Source of the DNA: Phoronis australis
Taxonomy: Eukaryota > Phoronida > Phoronidae
Assembly (NCBI GenBank): GCA_002633005.1
Contig: NMRA01000712.1
Coordinates: 62,001 to 126,000 of the forward strand
DNA: 64,000 nucleotides
Direction of reading: 5' to 3'
Both the position numbers and the translations under genes were made by a program. Below, piece after piece: positions 41,601 through 54,497 of this stretch (the stretch's first letter is position 1; each line of letters begins with the position of its first letter). The notes below the pieces were generated by a model that worked only from the letters and a program-made list of their open reading frames with translations, did not search any database and was not told the DNA's origin.

Positions 41601-44600
41601 GTGAGATTGGCTTCTAGAGTAAACACGAATAATTGCATAAACAAACAACAAATACGTGAACATACCAGCCACATGGGTTTTTTAAAATATTACAATGAAA
41701 AACATGGGAGGCTTCGCCGTCAAATTGGACCAATAACAAAACTCGACTCACTGTTCCTTTGTAGTGCATAACGCTGGTGTAATCATAGGGTATGCCAAAA
41801 CTCTTGATTTCGTCGTGTTTATACTTTTGGAAGTTGTAGAAGTTATCGGGCTTGATTCTCTCCTTATGAATTATCAAATAGTCATCTCTGTCGTAACGGG
41901 ATTGCTCGTGATAGAAACCCAGCGTGTGCATCAGCTCGTGTACAACGGTGCCAAGCTAGAAATGAAACAAAGTTGGCGATTATTGCATCGAGATTCGTGA
42001 TATAAAATTCCTCAATAATCATTACGCACGTCGTGTAACACATTTATCGTATACGTACACAACGGACTTTTTATGATGCGCATTTATCAAAGCTGCTGCT
42101 CTTTGTTCTAAGGATGATGCCACACCTATCTGAAGATGGATAGAAAAATGACCGACCGAAACGTCGTGCCAATGTACCTCAACTGAGCTAGACGCTGGTG
42201 TAAATAAGCCAAGACATCTGAGACAGGATGATACTCTCAGGTGTATACATACTGTGACCGACGCGCACAAGTTGGAACCAGACGAGTCGATACACCACAT
42301 TGTCGATGTATTATTGTCCGCACAGACAGGAGTTTATTTTTGAACAAATTTAGTTTAGTTTAGTTTTCGATTACTGGACATATCTAAGAATGCACTTTAT
42401 CTGCACAAAATTCCAGGTGAAAGTCCCTCAATTTTAACGGACAATAACCGTAGTTAGATTACATCGCATGGGAAATATGGAAAATTAGGTCTTTCGCAAT
42501 TGTCCGTTGGACTACGCAGTTGCATGACCGTATCATTACGTTTGTACGGCAAATAAACATTGATTAATACATGGCAAGGCTGCTATTTCCTTTATTTAGA
42601 CACCAAGTGGAATTTGAAGGAACTATCACTCAGAGCGCTTCAGAATTAGAGTTTGTGTGAATGAAATATTTTGGTAACAAAACAAGAAAACTGGATGAAC
42701 TATTAAAGAAGAATATTAAGACTTGTTGCGTCATTTTCAAAAACGTACGTAGTGGCAGTTGGTTCCAATGGACACCTCTTGTTCGCCGTCTCCTCTTTTG
42801 CCGACGTCGGAATAGCATCTGCAAAGTGAGGGCTCATGCAATACAAATCAAATAATAACATTTGATAGATTGCCCCACTACACCATTTTGTCAGTACATT
42901 ATGACTTTTCATACATAGGCTAACATATTTCTTTACGCGTAAAACTTGGAAGGACCCTAAACTCTATTTAGTGACATCACAAGAAAAAGTTCAGTCAGCT
43001 GCCGATGCACTGCAAGTACCGCCCATGTGAAATAAAACCATTACGCATGCGCGCATGTGTAACAAGCGAATCCCATCACTTTCTGGTTTTCTTCTCGAGA
43101 TCTTACTTTTACGAACCTCAACCCAGCATAAACGCTTCCTGGTTGTATCACATGCAGGTGATCATGGGGTTTGAAGTGAAGAGTCTCAAGGGTGGCGTGT
43201 TTGTCTGCTTGCGGACTAAGTAGGCTCGCTAGTTACCTACGTGCTTAGCGTGCTGGCTATCGACCACGGACCTAGCGGCACGCAGGGAACCAGCGAGACT
43301 ACTAGCAAGGAGTGTAGTACACTCCTTGCTACTAGGCTGTAGGAGTTTTGGAATGTGCTCCAATTTTCTAAGTTTCTTGAGGGTTCCGGGACATTTTTAT
43401 TCTTAGTGAAATATAGCCGTAGTAATATTTGTGAATAGGCTAAAACTGGCTTTTGTGTCCTTTTATAGGCTTTTCAATAATATCGGATGTTTAGTGATGA
43501 TGTATCTGTCACTGTTAGCCTAACAGAAATACACACACACAGTCACGCCACATTTTTCAAAAATAAATTAGATTCGTTTGATTCAGGTAAGCACGGGGCA
43601 ATTTACCACGTGAATTTTTCTAAAATTTTGTGTTTGGATTACTCGGTGTGATTCTAACACCCACTTTGGCTGCGCGTTCTGGGGAAGTTAAAAAGGATAA
43701 GATTGACCCGGTCAACAGTCCATGGGCGCCGCACCATAGGGGGCTGTTGGAGGCTATAGTCCCCCACTTTCTTTCAGTGCTACACCACCCATGGTATATG
43801 GGTGGTGCAACACAGGGGGCTGACGGGCTATAGCCCCCCACTTTTTTCAATGCTGCGCTGCCGTGTAGCCAAGCAATAATTTTCGAAGTGCTTAGTATTT
43901 TACAGCGCTACGTAAATCTAGCCAAAAAGTGTTTTTAATTTTGGCATTTGAATTCTATTTGACCGGGTTCAAAACTTTAAAAGTGCCTTTATACTGACCA
44001 AGTGAAAACTTTGTGTCACCCACATGGTTGATAAATGCACAGAGTACCGGTGCCCTAAGCTACTAGAAACCTGAAGGCTCTGATAATTTGAGCTGACCTC
44101 CTTCCATGACTCACACGATTTCATTTTTTAACCCTCAGCGCGTGCCAAAATTTTTGCACCACTGCTGCCACAGTTCAAGTTTTACAAAGAGTCTAAAGAA
44201 TAATCTGAGTATTTGCTTACCCGTTACCTCGGTGAATTTTTACATAGGCGTTATGGCCCACCTTCTTCGCAATCAAAGTGGACTTGGGGTGGAAACGAAC
44301 GCAAGACCGATCCTCAATGTGTTTCATAGCCAGGAGTATGGCATTTTCATAGTCTGTTCCTGAAATATAGGATAAATGTATTGAGTGATAGATGTGTTGA
44401 GTGACAGTTGTATTGAGTTTCTCTAGGTACAGTTTGGTGAGAGTATTCATAAACACGATTGCTCATGAAAGCGAAATCTGAGACGTGGGGTTAACTTATC
44501 TCTACTAAATTATCAGGAATAATTCACCTTGAACAAAATCGCCCAAGGCTAAGTCTTTGCGAATCCAGCTTGTTACGAAAAGGGAGGTCCATATCAAACC

Positions 44601-46137
44601 TAAGGTTTCTTAATATAATTATGTATCGCAAACTATGAATAGAAAACCTATAATGAAAGTTAGTGTCATGATCTGTGCGCCCTGAGGCCAATAGAAATGA
44701 AAGAATATATAAGTTGTCTACTTCCCCGTGGTTTTTGTTTGCCACTTAGCGGGCTAAAGGAGGCCGGGACCCTTGGATCCCTCCCCTGGATCCGTCTATG
44801 CATTAACATGACTACTTTTACGCTGAGCTCATTTCATCAATATAATGAACATATTGATTGTGGGAACAAATAGGGGAGAAATACACCTCTGTTCTGGCCT
44901 CTGCCCCCCCCCACCTTGTCGGAAAGCCAGGCGTTAGTTTGTGTATGTCTTCACTGTCTTCTTTTTATGCAACAAATGGCTTTGGTTCGTTGAAAAATGC
45001 CTTTAAATAAAAAACCTACCAACCTAGTGAACTGTCGAAAATATATGGCACCATTGCCTTTGGCCACCGATAGCGTTCATGAAGAATTGCTTTCCTCTTT
45101 TCCGTTTCCAACCTCTTGTGTACGCCACCATCTACCGTCGATTTTACCGATTCCTCTATAAATTGCAGCTGGTCTCTGGTCAGTTTCATGTCAGACTCTA
45201 GTGTATCTGGGGACTCTGCTTCCTCAGGAGGTTCTCTGTTCTCTTTTCCTCTCTGTAAAATGTTGTGCAAATAAAAGCAACAAGCTGTTGCATAGATTAT
45301 TCATCGATCTCCAACCAAATTGGAAATTAGTCTTTAGTTGACATTGTATCTCACATCAAGAGGGCTTGTGTAATGTTTTTATCATGGTTTTCCATTAGAA
45401 CTCACATACCGAGCAAAAGCTGCAAACCAAATACGAAGAGGATAAAAATGAAAACCATACGCGTTATTCAGTCCTTGAGTCTGTGTATCCGTGTAGTAAG
45501 AGGAATAATCTGGTATTTGATGAACAATACTTCCAACCAAAGACGTTAATTCCCTCTCTGTGGTCTCTCCTCCAACCATTTTCAACAGATTTCGACCAAC
45601 CAAACTTTGCAAAAATTAATGTTTACGAAGTGCCGCACCGAGTGTCGTCAACAATTTATGATTCGACTGCATTTTCCTGAATTTTGTCCCGTTCTCAATT
45701 TCACGCATCGGTGTAGTAGAATGCTATTCTGTGCGGGGTGTATTCTAAAAAAGAGTGCAGGTGATCTGATGTCTTCTTCAGTGCATCAGACGTGCGCAGG
45801 CCTCATGTTCCGACCCATTGTACAAAAGCACTAGATTGGGTCTTCCACCTTTCAAAATTCGACCAAACTTTCAAACAAGTATGCTTTCGTAGTGCTATAG
45901 TGTACACGCATATCGTCAGAATTTTGTCGACCACATTTTCGGAATTTTGACCCGTTCTTGGTTATGTGGGCGATTCCTTAATTTTTAAATTTCGGGCAAA
46001 CTTTCAAACAACTAAGCTTACGAGGTGCCGCATCGCGTATCGTCAGCATTTTGCAATTTGACTGTATTTTCCAAAATTCTAGCGCCTTTTTAATTACTCG
46101 CATCCGTGCAGTGGACGTACCTGTGTGTGTGTGTGTA

Positions 46138-46169
<32 letters not shown>

Positions 46170-47127
46170 TGTGTGTGCGTTCGTGTGTGCGTGCATGCGG
46201 AGACAACCCCAGCAGACCATGTATTGCTGAGGGCAAAGTGAGTTCAATTTAATTTTCATGGTTTTCTAACACTAGTCAATATATGAAATACATCAACATT
46301 GGAGTTGCCTTTGTTTTTATTTCTGGCTTAAAGCTTCCTGGTTAAATGCAATAGCTGTGAAACGATTCCCTTCGATACGAGTGATCGGATATTAGGTGGG
46401 AATGAGCTTACAAGTAATCTTTTCACAGTTGATTTGTACGTCCAGAAGGGAACTGAACAGGTTCGCTTGCAATATATTTCCCCACACCTTGTGTGTATAA
46501 TCGTAGGCCTACAGAATGCTTGCGCGGTAGCCTATTTTTTGCATTCACGGTTATGGCTTTTATTAGTCGTTTCGTCACCGTTTATCCAGTCTTTGTTGAT
46601 AGCTGCAGCCAAGCCATACTGGTGAACTAGTAATACCATACTGAAACTCAAGTTGGCATTGCGAGGTTATATCTAATTAAAAAATTCGAATATTTTATTA
46701 TTTTATCTTTCTTTTATCCAATTGGCCTGACAGTAGATTTAAATCAGATTTGTCCTTTAACTGGTACGTATGTAACAAGTTCTAACTTACCTTGTGAGAG
46801 CTCACTTTAAAGCCTCGTTCTTCTACCAACTTCTTGAGAGCGTCTTCCACTTCCTCGTGGTATTTTACAGTGTCCTGCAAAAAGTTGTCAAAACAGATTT
46901 AGCCAACATGATAACTATATCCAAACAAAAATAATTCGTATAATGAATGAATAGAAAAGATTATTATCACAAAACAATGGCTCGAAATGGGTAACGAAAA
47001 AAACAAATCGGCCTTTTTTCCTGGATGAGGGATTCTATTTCGCCTTTGAAATTCTTACCTTCGTCGGTGCTGAAGACACCAATCCAATAACCGCTAGGGA
47101 GAGAACGAAGGATATTGTCACCTTCAT
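35668..47127 (-). CDS. Secreted astacin metalloprotease: propeptide, astacin, EGF, CUB, TSP1
   Basis: Fourteen phase-compatible exons in transcript order: 47127-47059, 46874-46791, 45252-45024, 44359-44221, 42818-42749, 41955-41752, 41092-40963, 40504-40385, 39666-39569, 38753-38635, 38268-38246, 38171-38039, 37964-37834 and 35837-35668; 572 residues. Signal peptide MKVTISFVLSLAVIGLVSSA; propeptide with ESDMKLT, a probable aspartate switch (Asp72). The astacin domain (about 110-308) has zinc motif HELMHTLGFYHEQ at 203-215 and Met-turn SVMHY at 258-262. Then EGF (309-348), CUB (about 350-512) and one C-terminal thrombospondin type 1 repeat (WSDWNPWTKCSKSCG). Astacins with this domain order cleave extracellular matrix, cuticle or egg envelopes; nematode moulting and hatching enzymes have it. 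Exons 11-12 insert 52 residues in the CUB and can be skipped in phase (520 residues). All catalytic residues are present. Confidence 0.9.
36011..36170. mobile_element. Inverted-repeat element, GGCGGATTTAGAGG family
   Basis: The left end GCAGTGGCGGATTTAGAGGG and the right end AATCCTAGATCCGCCCCTGG form an inverted pair, with a CCATGGCCCCCCC block inside. It is a close relative of 21747-22037 and 51893-52051 and lies in the last intron of the astacin gene. Confidence 0.75.
37028..37075 (-). ncRNA. Hammerhead-like ribozyme motif, left arm
   Basis: Read on the minus strand: GACUU (stem I), CUGAGGA (conserved CUGANGA core), GGUGU...ACACC (stem II with an AU-rich loop), GAAA (conserved), a minimal CAUG stem III, the cleavage triplet ending UC, then AAGUU closing stem I. 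All core bases of a type I hammerhead are in order. The very short stem III is typical of ribozymes in Penelope-like retroelements (established knowledge), which often work as dimers. Activity is inferred only. Confidence 0.55.
37288..37335 (+). ncRNA. Hammerhead-like ribozyme motif, right arm
   Basis: The same motif on the plus strand: GACUU, CUGAGGA, stem II GGUG...CACC, GAAA, CAUG, UC, AAGUU. One stem II base differs from the left arm (GUCACC instead of GACACC) yet four pairs remain. Catalytic core bases are unchanged. Confidence 0.55.
38511..38580 (+). mobile_element. Palindromic mini-element, CATGGGCGG family
   Basis: Starts CATGGGAGCCGCACAATAGG and ends GCTTCGCTGCCCATG, with centre GGGGCTATAGCCCC. 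It lies in a CUB-region intron of the astacin gene. Confidence 0.8.
39874..40021 (+). mobile_element. Pair of palindromic mini-elements, CATGGGCGG family
   Basis: Two direct copies side by side (about 39874-39945 and 39948-40021). The first starts CATGGGCGGCGCACCATAGG and the second ends GTGCTGCGCCGCCCATG. They lie in an intron of the astacin gene. The pair arrangement recurs at 43721 and 57209. Confidence 0.8.
43270..43334. repeat. Repeat arm related to 13.2 kb, followed by a perfect 14-bp palindrome
   Basis: GCACGCAGGGAACCAGCGAG at 43277-43296 matches the arms of the element at 13195-13755. Next to it TAGCAAGGAGTGTA and TACACTCCTTGCTA form a perfect inverted repeat around a single G. Confidence 0.6.
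43721..43866 (+). mobile_element. Pair of palindromic mini-elements, CATGGGCGG family
   Basis: Two direct copies (about 43721-43793 and 43797-43866). The first starts CATGGGCGCCGCACCATAGG; the second has lost part of its right end (CTGCGCTGCCGTGTAG). They lie in an intron of the astacin gene. Confidence 0.8.
45598..46115. repeat. Three diverged copies of a ~120-bp repeat
   Basis: Segments starting at about 45598, 45862 and 45990 share, in order, CAAACTTT, a TACGAAGTGCCGCA-like block, TCGTCA, an ATTTG(A)CTG block and TTTTGACCCGTTCT-like text. They are old imperfect copies in intron 2 of the astacin gene. Confidence 0.6.
46121..46196 (+). repeat. (GTGC)n/(GT)n microsatellite
   Basis: A run of GTGTGT followed by GTGC tetranucleotides and back to GTGT. 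Confidence 0.95.
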
Positions 47128-50100
47128 TGTCGCGTGTGTACAAAATTGGATGACAAGTAAAAATTGAACAGTGTCGGAGAATTGCGCTATTGTTACCCGG
47201 CTCAAAGTTTGTCCAGAAGTTATCGTGATTATACAGACGTTTCGAAACGGCGGCTTTTATAGGCGCTTCGGCTCAATACGAAACGCCCTTAGCGTAAATA
47301 GATAGCTAGATTTATTTGGCACGACTATTAATGGACGCGTGGGACGAGTTATACGCGTTGGTGGCTTAGTTGACCGGTCGGGAGACACGTGCCGGTACTT
47401 CTAAACGAACCAATAAGAATTTAGTTACAATAGTCAACTGGGGCATGGACCTAAGTGGTTGAAGCATAGATACTCGTTCTATGGTCTTATGGTTGAAGGA
47501 ACCAATCACGGTGGTAATTGAAAACCACCGCCATAACCTGTCTTTTAGCGACGTTTTTAGTGTACAGGCGTTTACCTTGTTTTCTTTCAATACTAATATT
47601 AATGTTGATAATAATAATTTTCTAAGAGGCACAGTGATTGCAAAAACATTTAGCACTCCACACGTTACACTGCTCACGTAATTAGCCTTGATGAGGTATT
47701 CGTTGCCGAAAAGATTGTTAACTTTTTTTGGTGATTTTTAATGAAAAATGTATTTTACTTCAAAACCCGTAACATCCCATCTAAAGTTTTTCACGACGTC
47801 ACGTTGGTCACATCTGAAGGAAATACCTATCTATTTCTCTTTGCATTTCTGTGCGTTAAAAATAAAATTACAATTTCATCAAACATACATCCTTATGAGC
47901 AATTATCTAACGATTAAGAAGTGTTAGATTTGATGTCTAAAGTATTTTTGGTTGTCATCATACTTTATCATTCCTGTGTTGTCTGCCAGTCAGTGCGTAT
48001 ACTGGGTATANGTGTATGTAGATGATATAACCGAGTCTTAAGTTGGTCGGTTTGTACTATTTTGGAGGCTGTTAGTTGTTTACAAACATTTGGATTACTA
48101 GTCTTATTATATCTAGCATACCAGTATTTAGAAAACAGTGACTAGCAACAGGAAAGACGTAGTTGAGGTATAATTTGTCTTGGTCGGAATTAACATTAAA
48201 CGCTGTACTTCGCTAATAAAAAACGAAAATCTACTAAAGTCTTTTACCTTCATAGCTTCCCCATCTGTGTTTAAATTTCCTAAATATAATTTTCTTTTAA
48301 GTGACGTCTTATCCTCAGTCAATTCACTTTCGTTTCGAAATAAAACACTTCTGTAGATCATGAAAAATGCCACCTGTTTCTCCCGGAAGCCAGTAAGCTC
48401 GCCCGCATCGTGTCAATGAGGTGCATTTTGTGGCGACCGGGGTTGGGGATGGGCTCCGGTAGATATGGAAACGCGTTGTAGCAAGCGGAAATGTCCAGGT
48501 GACCAGAGGTCGAAAATTGTGACTCTATAGGGTGAATTGTGACGACAGGGATCCCCGGACACGTTTAATCAAGCTTAGGAGCCCCAAGTAAGCTCAACCT
48601 GGCGCTACAAACAAAGCGTTCAAGGCAATGATGTGATCTGCGCTGCCGAAACCTCTCCAGACGACCGCTTGTTACAGATTTTTGAATGATTAGTTACAAA
48701 CTGATTTTTAATCATCGCGACTGATTAAGAATATCCATATATTTTGTTGCCACCGGCAAAAGTGCTAAACAACCATAGTTGTCAGGTAACCAAGATGGGA
48801 AATTGGATTTTGCACTCGTGTGCAGAACACAATATTGGGCTTATGGTTGTGTAGTATACATTTAGTGAACGAAGGGACGAATATTCGACGTATCAAAAAC
48901 GTCAGATGAATTACATGCTTAGGTAAACGTAAACATGTTGTTGCCTTCCGGGGCACCTGTGAGAGTTTAGTGCAAGGCATTGACATAAAGTTACACGTTT
49001 TCGTGTTCAGTTGACTAATTGACACGAGCTCTAATATTTGTGCTGCAAACCAATAGTTATATTTTGATATTTACAATGGTTATTAAAATTAACATGCACA
49101 AAGAAATTGCACACGTGAGCAGCGTCAAAGCAAACATGTGTCCGAGTAACAGAAACATTCTAGGGGTTTAAGCATAAAACGACATATGCGAGACATTTGG
49201 ATAGATTATTTAAATGTTTAAAGCTTCACTGGGCGTTGTGATGTTGCCTAGCGGCAAATATCACCAACCGGCCTGTAGGTTTTGTATTTGAATGGGAAAT
49301 GATTTTTATGATCGACATATGTCCCGAATAATATAGAAATGACGTGCGTCGCAAGCTCGTTACCAGAGATGAAAATAATTTACAGCAACTAGACCTTTCG
49401 TCAATACACTTTTCACCAAACCTGGTTAAAGAGGCACACAACAAGAGGTATTACGGGCCGATCACTTTTCGGAGATCATTTGTGAAAAGTTCATAGCCCT
49501 ATCTATAAAAGTGAAATGTGCTTTTGATAACTTGCTATCCGCAAAAAATGAAAACTTGAGCCGTCGATCATCGCCTTACTAGAGGATTTTCGGCATTTTT
49601 GGTCTGAATTTTACTTGGAAACCATGCAAAATAGCTAGAGTCTCACCCCTTTTTACGATGATACGGAATTGATGATTGGGCGGAATTTTGCTTTTGTTCT
49701 AGACAGTGCGGTTTTGTTCTGGACTATGCGGTTAATGTTAAGAAGTAAAACATTCGAAACACCGTGGAAAACTATTAGAATCTAAACGGTTGATGTTACT
49801 TACCTGAACTGGATCACCGATGGAAACATTTTATGATGCAATTGTTCTTTGTCAAGTCATTTGATCAATGACTATATATGAATTTATTATTTTTAGTATA
49901 AACCTATGACATTGAATTTTCAGCAAATATCTAATTATTTATTTCAACACGTCTGTTCTACAAGAGCGGGAGCCTGGTGCCGAGCATTCGAGATTTCGCA
50001 AAAATCGTTAACGTTTTATATTTGAATTCTGTTGACAAATGAAAACCAGGGTTGTCAAACTATTTGAAAATGAAATCGGAGCAAATCAAATTAGCGGTGT

Positions 50101-51892
50101 CGTATAATTCCGTTTTAGCAATCAATGACCAACATCGGTCTTTGGGTTTTGTGATTTATCGTGTGAATATGAAAACAAAACAAAGGATTGCACTCAAAAC
50201 ATGCATAACAACTTTTTTCAAAGATGTCGTTGCTGGGAGCTTTACAAGATCGCATCTTTGTTTAAAAGTCTTCGTTCGCGATTTATTATAAATCGCCAAA
50301 CCTTGCATCTGACACTGCTATATTCTAATTATTATCTGTCACCGCGTTTCACGTAACTTGAAATTACCACATGAGCCGCCTCAAGCCTAGAAACGAGGAT
50401 AAATATAGGAATTTATGAATGTCACGGAATAGATTCAGATGCTAATTTAAGACGGACGAGTTAGATAGTTTCTTTGTTTGAAGCGGACAGCTCCCTTCAC
50501 GACCGATTGTGTAGTTAGGATTGAATTAAGTGTTCACCCCTTAGGAAGTCTTTTATGACATCATTCCGATAAGAAATAAAAAGGAATGTTTTACTAGACA
50601 TTCAGAGGAGACAAGCATTGTTTGAAATCCGAATCGTCTTTAACACTAAATCAAAATCTTCGAGTGGTACCGTCTCTATTTTTGCTTGGTGACGAACAAA
50701 CAGTACTTAGGTCCACTCCTCCGGATGTTCGTTGGTTGACTTTTAGGTAACCCATAATCCGAAAACAGCAAATCCCGTACGTATATAATGTGGTGTTGCC
50801 AAAACCGGGGGCGCAATAATGTCTAGCCAGTCGTCCCCAGATACGGTCGGGAAGGTTTGTTGGGACACCCAATATTATAATATACAACCTTTATGGCGAC
50901 AGATAGACTTCACTGCTTCTCGTTCACTGGTGACAGTATGAATATAATTGTATTAAAGTGGTGTGGTGTGGTATGAACCATCAGTCACCATCTTGTTTCT
51001 GAATTCACACATACAAAGCCTTAAATGAAGAAAATGTTGTTACGGAAACGCACATAAATTCCAAAATAAAAAATGAGACATCCCCCGTGTACAAACCGAC
51101 GCAGGCGGTATACCGGCCGTTTTCATTAATTGAAATAACTAGAGTGCCAACTAAGATTCCGATGAGGGCAGCACATGTACATCTTACAGTAGTTACCGTT
51201 ACCGCACCTGTGGAACTTCAGACTAAGGATATCACAACTGACTGGTTCTCTATCTGTAGCACTCAAAGGCTGTTATCATATCTAGGTTTGTTTGCTGTTT
51301 CATGAGTGTCACGTGGTCTTGCAACAGCACGGTATACAGAAATTCTACATTCTCTGCGTTAAATACATAAGCACACGGTAGACTGAATTCAACTTGAGCC
51401 GGCAAGTACATTGCAGAAAAAAATTTGTTCAGATGGTCTTATTTATCCTTCAAAACGTCAATACCAGAGATACCCTCAGTGACAGATCTACGTTTTCAGT
51501 AACGGGGGGGAGGGGGGTAGGTTTAGGATTCGAGCGAATCCCCGAGGCGCGTAGCGCCGAGACGAAGAAAGGAAGGTCGGGAGGGGTTCCCCCCTCTCCC
51601 GTGTAAGGTGTTTTGTGGTTTTTAGTAGCTGATTTCGTTTTCTGGCGAATTTTTTTTTCAATCTTTATTTTTGATCCTGTAGATCCGCCCTGACTCTCGT
51701 TCCGCCGTTGAAGAAGTTCATTTAGGCCACTGGGTCATCCACAAAAATCGGTTCTACTTTTTTCCAGGTGAAAAGTGATTTTGGCCTTGCAAGGCACTGG
51801 CAATTCGGTTCATTCTTCGAAACCATTCTAGGTTATCAGTCAACTAAAATCCAGTCGGACATTAGAGCCAGTCTCAATCACTAACCAGCAGA
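47128..51892. other. Intergenic, no gene recognised
   Basis: This includes the promoter side of the astacin gene (immediately right of 47127). Frames here are short, often open on both strands, and have no family resemblance or splice context. One ambiguous base lies at 48011. At 51500-51700 there is a G-rich/C-rich stretch (GCGCGTAGCGCCGAGACG, then GATCCGCCCTGACTC) that may be a damaged inverted-repeat element. Confidence 0.5.
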
Positions 51893-52051
51893 GGGACGGA
51901 TCCAGGATTTTGATTCAGAAGGGGAGGGGCAGCGCAGAGTATTAGCCAGAATTTTGTCCGTCAGACTTTCGCAACAACGAAGGGCCAAATGGAATATGGG
52001 AGAATTTTAGGAGGAGGGACATGGCCCCCTCCTTAAATCCGCCACTGCTAA
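51893..52051. mobile_element. Inverted-repeat element, GGACGGATCCAGGATTTTG family
   Basis: The left end AGAGGGACGGATCCAGGATT and the right end CCTTAAATCCGCCACTGC are inverted relatives of the ends at 21747-22037 and share the internal CATGGCCCCCT block. Confidence 0.75.
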
Positions 52052-54497
52052 CGACTAGTAAGTTCTTTCCAAGTCCAGAAAGCACGCCTCTTTTGTGTAA
52101 GGAACAATTATTTGATACCAAACGCTGGCATGGGACATAGCGCTTTGGCAGAGAGTGACGAAACGCAGGTTTTGAGTCTATACAGCACAAAGAAAATTAA
52201 ATTGTGCACGTTTTCCCACTTGGAGGTGTAAGACACTTACTCATTGGTTCTACAACTGATATCATACAATAACGGACCCACATTTTGACGAATGAAATAG
52301 GATGGTGACATTTTTTTTCAAGTGTTCTGAAAATATTTCAAATTGACATAAAGACAGTGACATTTTATTCAAACTAAATCAAATAATATTATCATCAAAT
52401 CATAATATAATTATTACTAACATAACACCGCAATTTAAACAAACTATTCAGGACAATCTTAGAGAAAGAATGTTCGTTTGCGATCGCCTTGCAGAATTCC
52501 GGCGGGGCAGAATCGTCGTTTTAAATAACCAGTCATCTGGAACATAAGAATACCCACCCTTTTAGAGTGGACTTGATAAGAGGGGCCTATTTCTAGGGAG
52601 CCTCCATAAACAATTTCCCTTTCGTTTTGTTATTCAATGAACAGACCACACTTTTGTAGAGGATTATTCCATAGTCCACCTTTTTGTAGGAATTCTCGGA
52701 AAACTGTTGTTTTAAGCTTGAAACAGAGCAAGATGAGTCGCAAAAAAGTAAAAATGGATGAGACAAAAGTAGACGAGGCAAAAATGGTTGTTTTGAATAC
52801 TGTTTAAAAACATTTATTAACAAAAAAAATTGGTATTACAAATATGTTGAAGGAGTCATAACCATTCATACCCACATACATACACACATGCCCACAGTGG
52901 GGGCCATTTACAACATAACCGGTAAAGGAAATCAAAATAAAAGTAACATAGGGCCCATCTGTTACTAAAATTTTCAGATTTTGTATTTGTGTGAAGTAAA
53001 TCTTTCTCAATTTAACAACATCCTAAATTACTGTTGTATTTTTATGGGGTTGATTATAGATATGAATCATTTGCTAGGTGAACAAATGCAGATATGTGCT
53101 TGATTTCAAGCCAGAGCGGGAGACAGTGATTTTAGAACTTAAGAGGGGTTTTGCTACTTGAGCTTAATGTCAGTCCAGAGGAGATGGCGAGTGTAGAACT
53201 TGTACAGTTGTGCTTAACATTAAGCAGGGCAGAACATACAGAAGGGCTCTCTGTGCTTGGCATTAAGCCAGAAAAAAACAAAGCTGTTACCGGTAACTTG
53301 TATTCATTTGCTTGCATTAAGTCAGATTTTACTGATATTGTAACAATATACCTTGCTACACGAAGTTATTGCATTATTTATCAAAATGGGCCCATAAAAT
53401 CGTGATTTTGGACCAACAGAGAAAAGTTTAAATTTTTAGGAGAACCGGTTTTGGGATGCTGGGAAGATTAAAATCATAGAAAAACTTGTTTGTGATCCTT
53501 TATTTATATTACAAATTATCATTTTCTGTGTTGATTAATATCCTGGCATCACATATATTTACTATCCAAGTAACATCAGAAACTGACCCAAGAAGCCAGG
53601 TGAAGGGTCCTCATGTTGCTCCTGCCTACAACTTCCATTGAGGAAACATAAGTCCCTATTGAACACAGTCTGGGCAGGCAATTCATATAATTATACTCAA
53701 TGGAAGTGAATGCAAAACGAAAATACAGACCATGGATAGTACATACTCAGCAACAGAACAGTAATTAACACAATTAACACAAATGAAATGCCTCTCACAC
53801 AAGATGGCCAGTAATCTGCATTTAAAAGTGACATCAAAAGTAGTTGCTTTCCTTTAACACCTTGGTTTAAAATTGACTGACACTGGTGGGCGTTTTTCGA
53901 AAGTTGAGTACATTGGGGTTAAAATGACGGGGCTGCTGACTCAGTATCACGCCCACTTTTTAGTTGAAAGTATCAACCTTTTACAAATGTTCAGTCTTTA
54001 AAGTCGAAATAATTATGAGCCCTCTGCATGTGTCAAAACCAACTTTTGATTTAGCTCACTTCTTGCAGTAATGAAATCTGTCCCATCAGGTTCCTTACTC
54101 ATATTAAGAATGATTTTCAAACTTAAATACCCAACTGATCATAACTGTGCGAAACAAGACCAATAAAAGTTCCTTATCCTGTTCCAGTCACCAAGGCAAA
54201 ATGGCCATCAGGGAAATTTCAGGCAACTCATTGTAACGAATTTCAATTCAAACAAAGGGTGAGAAAGCGATGTTGCTTTGGAAAAACAAATATGCTTGGG
54301 AAGAAAGTTGATGGTTTTGACATGAGCACAAGGTATGTAACAGATTTAAACTCAATCAGTGATAGATGCCAAGTTATTAATTATATTCCTTTAGAACACA
54401 AATCTATTTTCCTTTCAATAGAGAACATCACCATTATTGCCATACGAATTTTGATTAACCATAAGTCCAAAGGCCTTCATTTTGTTAAAGATACAAT
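52052..54497. other. Spacer and 3' UTR side of the C6orf120 homologue
   Basis: No coding exon seen. On the minus strand an AATAAA at 53504-53499 lies about 1 kb past the stop of the C6orf120 homologue and could end its 3' UTR. At 53085-53330 phrases like CTTAAYATTAAGC recur several times, a degenerate tandem pattern. Confidence 0.4.

Noticed and set aside
45382-45612. Exon-like frame (SLVGSIVHQIPDYSSYYTDT...) with an acceptor and a GTATGTGAG donor in the astacin propeptide region
   Set aside because: Its phases do not fit between the exons ending 46791 and starting 45252, which already join in phase 0. Inclusion would break the frame.
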